From Erysipelotrichaceae bacterium (GTDB lineage: Bacteria > Bacillota_I > Bacilli_A > Erysipelotrichales > Erysipelotrichaceae): DNA of 64,000 nt. Below the pieces are notes generated by a model, which saw nothing but the letters and a program-made list of their open reading frames with translations, did no database searches and was not told where the DNA came from. This document shows, in pieces, positions 60,622-64,000 of this stretch (positions are counted from its first letter, which is position 1; the number at the start of each line of letters is the position of its first letter). A program made the position numbers and the translations under genes. The stretch spans positions 26,980-90,979 of the forward strand of contig JAUNEN010000004.1 in NCBI GenBank assembly GCA_030525525.1. Reading direction: 5' to 3'.

Positions 60622-60645
60622 AAAAAGCAGACCATATTGATCTGC
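60622..60645 (-). terminator. Terminator after the TraX-like gene
   Basis: On the minus strand GCAGATC, 5-nt loop, GGTCTGC then TTTTTA. It lies 9 bp after the stop at 60654. A further AT-rich hairpin (TTTTTACG...CGTAAAAA, about 60494-60514) lies in the same 250-bp gap. Confidence 0.72.
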
Positions 60646-60653
60646 CTTGCCGT

Positions 60654-61508
60654 TTACTGCATGGATGAACCGATGTACCAAAGAATGATGAGATGCACCA
60701 CATAGAAGACATAGAAGAACCATTTCATGGACCTTCCCTTCTTTCCGTTATACATCAGCATCGGTATCATCGAAGCAATCATCATCCATTGATAGCCTTC
60801 CGTAAATGGATTTTTTCCGGTTGTACCGGGTCTGAATGCACTCAGAATCGTAAAAAAACCATATTGAATCCACCGGTTCATTCTTTCAGGATCTCTCGAT
60901 GCTGATATGAAAGGAGCGGTGATCACAGTCGTAATATTTGTCAATGACAGCAGTGCATATAATGCACAGAATGCAATATAACCGATTGCAAGTTTCTTTT
61001 TATCATTCTTCGTCAGATAGATCACAATACCCAGCAGAATCAGCGGAAGCCCGTATTCACAGAATGCAATACTGCCGGTTAATGCAGGATATAACCTTCT
61101 GATCAGATCTGAATGATCACGCATATAGAAATATCCGAAAAACCAGCAGGAAACAATCTGCCAGAGAATATACCATAAATAATACTTCAGGTATTTCTTC
61201 TCACCGTTCCGGATATGTTTGATCATGATGAGATTGAAAGCAATCGCAAAGAGTGTGCGGAAGATATTGGCACGCACACCTGTCGTTGATTGAATAAATG
61301 CCATCAGCAAAGAGCCGGCATATAATCTTAGAAGATATTTCTTTTCATTGGAAGTATGATCAATCCCTTCACACAGACAGAATACAAAGAGCGGTGCCGC
61401 AATCCTGCCGATCCATCTCATCTGTACCGGTGTATCGGGTATATATGCGCCGATATGATCGATCATCATGCATACAAGCGCAATCATTTTCAAAGCAAAT
61501 GTTGTCAT
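60654..61508 (-). CDS. TraX-family multi-TM protein
   Basis: A 284-residue protein from MTTFALKMIALVCMMIDHIG (AGGTG upstream; the longer frame from 61580 is not supported). It has about eight TM helices and the TraX signature ALKMIALVCMMIDHIGAYI. TraX in F plasmids acetylates pilin; the chromosomal Firmicutes relatives are presumed acyltransferase-like membrane proteins without a known substrate. No conjugation genes are near, so F-pilus function is unlikely. Confidence 0.85.
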   Translation of the reverse strand: MTTFALKMIALVCMMIDHIGAYIPDTPVQMRWIGRIAAPLFVFCLCEGIDHTSNEKKYLLRLYAGSLLMAFIQSTTGVRANIFRTLFAIAFNLIMIKHIRNGEKKYLKYYLWYILWQIVSCWFFGYFYMRDHSDLIRRLYPALTGSIAFCEYGLPLILLGIVIYLTKNDKKKLAIGYIAFCALYALLSLTNITTVITAPFISASRDPERMNRWIQYGFFTILSAFRPGTTGKNPFTEGYQWMMIASMIPMLMYNGKKGRSMKWFFYVFYVVHLIILWYIGSSMQ

Positions 61509-61805
61509 AACATCACCTATTATATCTTCTTTGTATTGCGAAATATCACCGACTGTGCACCCTGAACTGAATAAATGCAAAAGATATTTCCGTTCCGTGT
61601 TTCGATGCTGCTGAATTCATTAAAGGCATCATAATCTTTTTACAAAGATCGTTCTGAATGCCGGAGCCTTTATAAGGCAGTATTTATGCTTCGGAACATG
61701 CATCCTGTAAGAATGCTCAAACCCTTAATAACGCAGAGAGGATCGGTTCTGTTCATTCTCATGAAAAAATATACTTGCTGCGGAAGCGGATAAATACAGC
61801 AAAGG

Positions 61806-61925
61806 AAAGCCTGCCGCATTCGCAGAAAATGAAAATGCCGGAGTTCCCTTTTATGAAAGGATTCTACGGCATTTAGGCTTTTTGAAGTATCGAAAATGAG
61901 ATCATATCACTCATTTTCTTTTTCT
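61806..61925. other. Two tandem hairpins in a 480-bp gene-free stretch
   Basis: Hairpin 1: AAAGCC (61806 on) and AAATGCCG (61833-61840) pair with CGGCATTTAGGCTTT (61867-61881), followed by TTG. Hairpin 2: GAAAATGAG (61892-61900), 9-nt loop, CTCATTTTC (61910-61918) followed by five T on the plus strand. Both look like plus-strand intrinsic terminators, but no plus-strand gene is present in 61509-61991. They may terminate the dockerin-like gene (stop at 61992) on the minus strand, or end a small RNA. Confidence 0.45.
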
Positions 61926-61991
61926 AAATTTCAGAACACATGAATAGATCGAAATTAACTGAACAACCGGTGTATATGCTGCCTTTAGATC

Positions 61992-63614
61992 TTAATTGCT
62001 GAAATATTCTTCCGCATTGACCCAATAGAAGTACAATGCCTTGCATACATCGACAAGCTCAGTTTCGTAGCTTACTGAATTTTTGATGATGCTTCTCACA
62101 TAGCTTAACGGATAATATGTGATGCTCTGTGTTTCTGTTTCATCATGATTGGTGATTGTGATATGGATTGCTTCATCCAGATCTTTCGCTGCTGCTCCCT
62201 TGAGCTGTGCATAATATGTATTCGCACTGCCTGTTTCGACAAGCTCAACATCTGCATTGTCTGCTTTGATCACATATTCATCAATACTATGACCTGCATC
62301 AACCGTGAAGTATGCCTTGACGCCTGTATCGGATTCAAGTGACAGCGAGATATTGCTTACTGTGATTCCTGTCACACTTCCTGTTCCTGTTGATTTGAAT
62401 TGTTCAAGATCTGCCAGGGCTACAGTACCGAGTGCATCAGGTGCTTCCATGCCTTCAGTATTGTAGCTGAAATTGATCTGGGCATACTTGCCGTATGTAT
62501 CCATCGCATTCACAAGATTCAAAAGCTCTGTAAGATTCGAATAATTCTTTCTGACTGATTTGAAGTAATTCTCGACTGTATATGTAAAGGTTCCATCAAA
62601 TGCCGCTCCGTTGGATTCGAACTGCTTCAGATCTCCGGCTTCATTTTCAACTCTGACTGTGATCGGATCTCTCATTTCCTTCGCTGCTGCGAGTGCTGTG
62701 AATCTTAACAATCCGTTTTCATCCGCTTCAGCATTTTCTGCACTGAATCTCTCTGTATTTCCGTTCAATGTGAATGAGATATATGTATCAGCTCTTTCTT
62801 CTGCCGGAATATCAAATGTGAAGTTGACTCCGATATTGCCTGTCAGTGTCAGGTTAACTGCCTTTAAGTCAATTGCTGTCTGACCGCCAATTTCCACTAC
62901 TCTCGGATCTTCCCCAATATAGATATCACCGTTATTCTCAATTGTGGAAATATTGATCTCTGTTTTAACTGCCGGATTAACAAATTTTACATCTGTGATA
63001 GACTGATTCGGTGCAAATCCTTCAGGATCGGCAAACGCAACAAACACCGTACTCAGCTCCTCATCAACGAAGACATATGTATAATCCGCATATGTAACTG
63101 TTGCACTGTAGGCGGTCACATCCGGATAGTATTCAAGAGCGAATACACCGCTGACAATTGTATCCAGATCGTATCCGCCAACTTCTGTACCATAGATGGA
63201 AACAGGCACATTTGTTCCTGCTTCTCCTTCCGCAATATACGAAACAGGATTCTTATCCAGAAGTGCAGAAAGCAAATAAGCATCCAGTGCGTTAATTTCG
63301 CCATCCTCATTCAGATCCGCCGCTTCTTCATCGATTTCAGGAATTTCAGACAAAGAGTTAAATTTTGCAGCAAATTCCAGAATCGAAAGGATATCATATT
63401 CATCTGTAACATCGTCATAGTTAATATCATAAGAAGCTTCCTGTGTATTCAATACAGATGCTGTTTCCGGAATTCCCTGCCATGCCGGTTCCAAGCCGAT
63501 TGTTTCCCAGCCTGATTGATCTGCAGGCGCAGTGAATGTTTCTTCTGCATGGATCAGATTTGTGTTGCTGACTGCCAGCAATCCGCAGAGTACTGCTGTT
63601 ATATATTTCTTCAT
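61992..63614 (-). CDS. Secreted protein with dockerin-type repeats
   Basis: A 540-residue protein from MKKYITAVLCGLLAVSNT (AGAGG upstream). Signal peptide of about 24 residues. A dockerin type I-like region with two Ca-binding loops (about 55-110; NYDDVTDEYDILSILEFAAKF and LNEDGEINALDAYLLSALL) lies near the N-terminus, followed by beta domains (TLTGNIGVNFTFDIPAEE). The C-terminal ~60 residues (KNSVSYETELVDVCKALYFYW) are shared, with identical DNA, with the next gene. Dockerins bind cohesins in cellulosome-type complexes, but no cohesin gene is visible here. Confidence 0.75.
   Translation of the reverse strand: MKKYITAVLCGLLAVSNTNLIHAEETFTAPADQSGWETIGLEPAWQGIPETASVLNTQEASYDINYDDVTDEYDILSILEFAAKFNSLSEIPEIDEEAADLNEDGEINALDAYLLSALLDKNPVSYIAEGEAGTNVPVSIYGTEVGGYDLDTIVSGVFALEYYPDVTAYSATVTYADYTYVFVDEELSTVFVAFADPEGFAPNQSITDVKFVNPAVKTEINISTIENNGDIYIGEDPRVVEIGGQTAIDLKAVNLTLTGNIGVNFTFDIPAEERADTYISFTLNGNTERFSAENAEADENGLLRFTALAAAKEMRDPITVRVENEAGDLKQFESNGAAFDGTFTYTVENYFKSVRKNYSNLTELLNLVNAMDTYGKYAQINFSYNTEGMEAPDALGTVALADLEQFKSTGTGSVTGITVSNISLSLESDTGVKAYFTVDAGHSIDEYVIKADNADVELVETGSANTYYAQLKGAAAKDLDEAIHITITNHDETETQSITYYPLSYVRSIIKNSVSYETELVDVCKALYFYWVNAEEYFSN
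62009..62129 (-). repeat. 121-bp identical repeat, copy 1
   Basis: Appears identical, base for base, to 63880-64000, and the match may continue past the window edge. It encodes the C-terminal segment of the dockerin-associated protein (VCKALYFYWVNAE region). Confidence 0.9.
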
Positions 63615-63847
63615 ATATGCCTCTATCATACTTTCGAAAATATTGTAGCATCCTATCAGATAATTGCTATTTGATTTACATCTTGTCGATTAACTTGATT
63701 TCCACTCCTTATAGAAGGATGTCGATCTGTTCCTCAGTACATAAATATCTGTCCTGCTTTTCAAATAAGGTCCTCGCAAGACTCAGGAGAACAGTCATAA
63801 TTCTGTGAATCTTACGGGGACCGGTTTATAGTGCCTGGTTTTGATTG

Positions 63848-64000
63848 TTAACGGTTTACCTGCTGTGCTGCGAAGTAAGCTTCCGCATTGACCCAATAGA
63901 AGTACAATGCCTTGCATACATCGACAAGCTCAGTTTCGTAGCTTACTGAATTTTTGATGATGCTTCTCACATAGCTTAACGGATAATATGTGATGCTCTG
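63848..64000 (-). CDS. C-terminal part of a paralogous secreted protein (5' outside window)
   Basis: The last 50 codons of a gene on the minus strand, ending ...NAEAYFAAQQVNR at stop 63848. It is the paralogue of the 61992-63614 protein; only the tail after NAE differs. The rest is outside the window. Confidence 0.8.
   Translation of the reverse strand, partial: QSITYYPLSYVRSIIKNSVSYETELVDVCKALYFYWVNAEAYFAAQQVNR
63880..64000 (-). repeat. 121-bp identical repeat, copy 2
   Basis: The second copy of the 62009-62129 sequence, 1,871 bp away in the same orientation. The lack of any visible difference points to recent duplication or gene conversion. Confidence 0.9.

Noticed and set aside
60654..61508. 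Conjugative element suggested by the TraX match
   Set aside because: No relaxase, T4SS or oriT-like sequence nearby; TraX-like proteins are common on Firmicutes chromosomes.
61992..63614. Cellulosome component
   Set aside because: There is a dockerin-like repeat but no cohesin, cellulase or carbohydrate-binding domain, so only 'dockerin-type repeat protein' is claimed.

Overview
The window looks like a chromosomal segment of a low-to-moderate GC Bacillota (Firmicutes). An Erysipelotrichia-like or clostridial gut or oral commensal is my best guess. The basis is AGGAGG-type ribosome binding sites, S-layer-homology domains, LytTR regulation, WXG100 proteins with a Firmicutes-style EssC, and long secreted Ig-like and repeat proteins. 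No rRNA, tRNA, CRISPR array or prophage was recognised. Nearly everything runs on the minus strand, in tightly packed operons with 0-60 bp gaps and frequent 4-nt overlaps. The exception is a three-gene plus-strand block at 47.7-53.2 kb.

Layout. (1) 0-7 kb: a partial SPFH-type protein, two paralogous zinc-ribbon membrane proteins, an acidic protein and a HerA/DUF87-like ATPase, with decayed gene fragments between them, including a broken copy of the acidic gene. (2) 7-18 kb: an SH3b membrane protein, a Ser/Thr kinase-TM-TPR protein, an LRR surface protein, a TPR lipoprotein, a zinc-ribbon/FHA protein, a tail-anchored multi-zinc-ribbon protein, a DUF4234-like and a DUF2752-like membrane protein. 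(3) 17.8-25.5 kb: type VII secretion (T7SS) substrates and accessory genes. These are five WXG100 proteins, a C39-like papain-fold candidate effector followed by a candidate immunity gene, a radical SAM/SPASM enzyme with a repeat-bearing lipoprotein, several very small helical proteins, an EsaB/YukD-like protein and a LytTR regulator. (4) 25.5-46.2 kb: EssC with three P-loop domains, two FHA membrane proteins, a TPR/carboxypeptidase-regulatory-like protein, two more kinases, a 2,043-residue Ig-like surface protein, a PP2C phosphatase and a trypsin-like protease-TM-FHA fusion. (5) 46.5-53.2 kb: a serine recombinase, then the divergent block of PP2C, kinase-TM-vWA and kinase-TM-InlB-type repeat. 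(6) 53.3-64 kb: an SGNH hydrolase, a 1,632-residue SLH protein, a DUF3592-like protein, a TraX-like protein and two dockerin-associated surface proteins, the second cut by the window edge.

How the genes may work together (inference). The segment reads as a T7SSb-like machine embedded in phosphothreonine signalling: five Hanks-type kinases, two PP2C phosphatases and six FHA proteins including EssC itself. A short Thr-Thr-aliphatic-aliphatic motif recurs in the disordered juxtamembrane segments of many of these proteins. It resembles the kinases' own activation loops and could be the shared phosphosite read by the FHA domains. No EssA, EssB or EsaA homologue was recognised. Kinase-TM-TPR proteins have the same topology as EssB (cytosolic kinase fold, TM, extracellular helical domain) and may take its place.

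Three minus-strand promoters (upstream of 20220, 22586 and 46166) carry the same pair of direct repeats with a 21-bp period and a -10 box 36-37 bp further downstream. This is a LytTR-type arrangement, and the LytTR regulator encoded in the essC operon is the obvious candidate to bind them. Together they would control the WXG100 substrates and the protease/phosphatase/kinase operon as one regulon.
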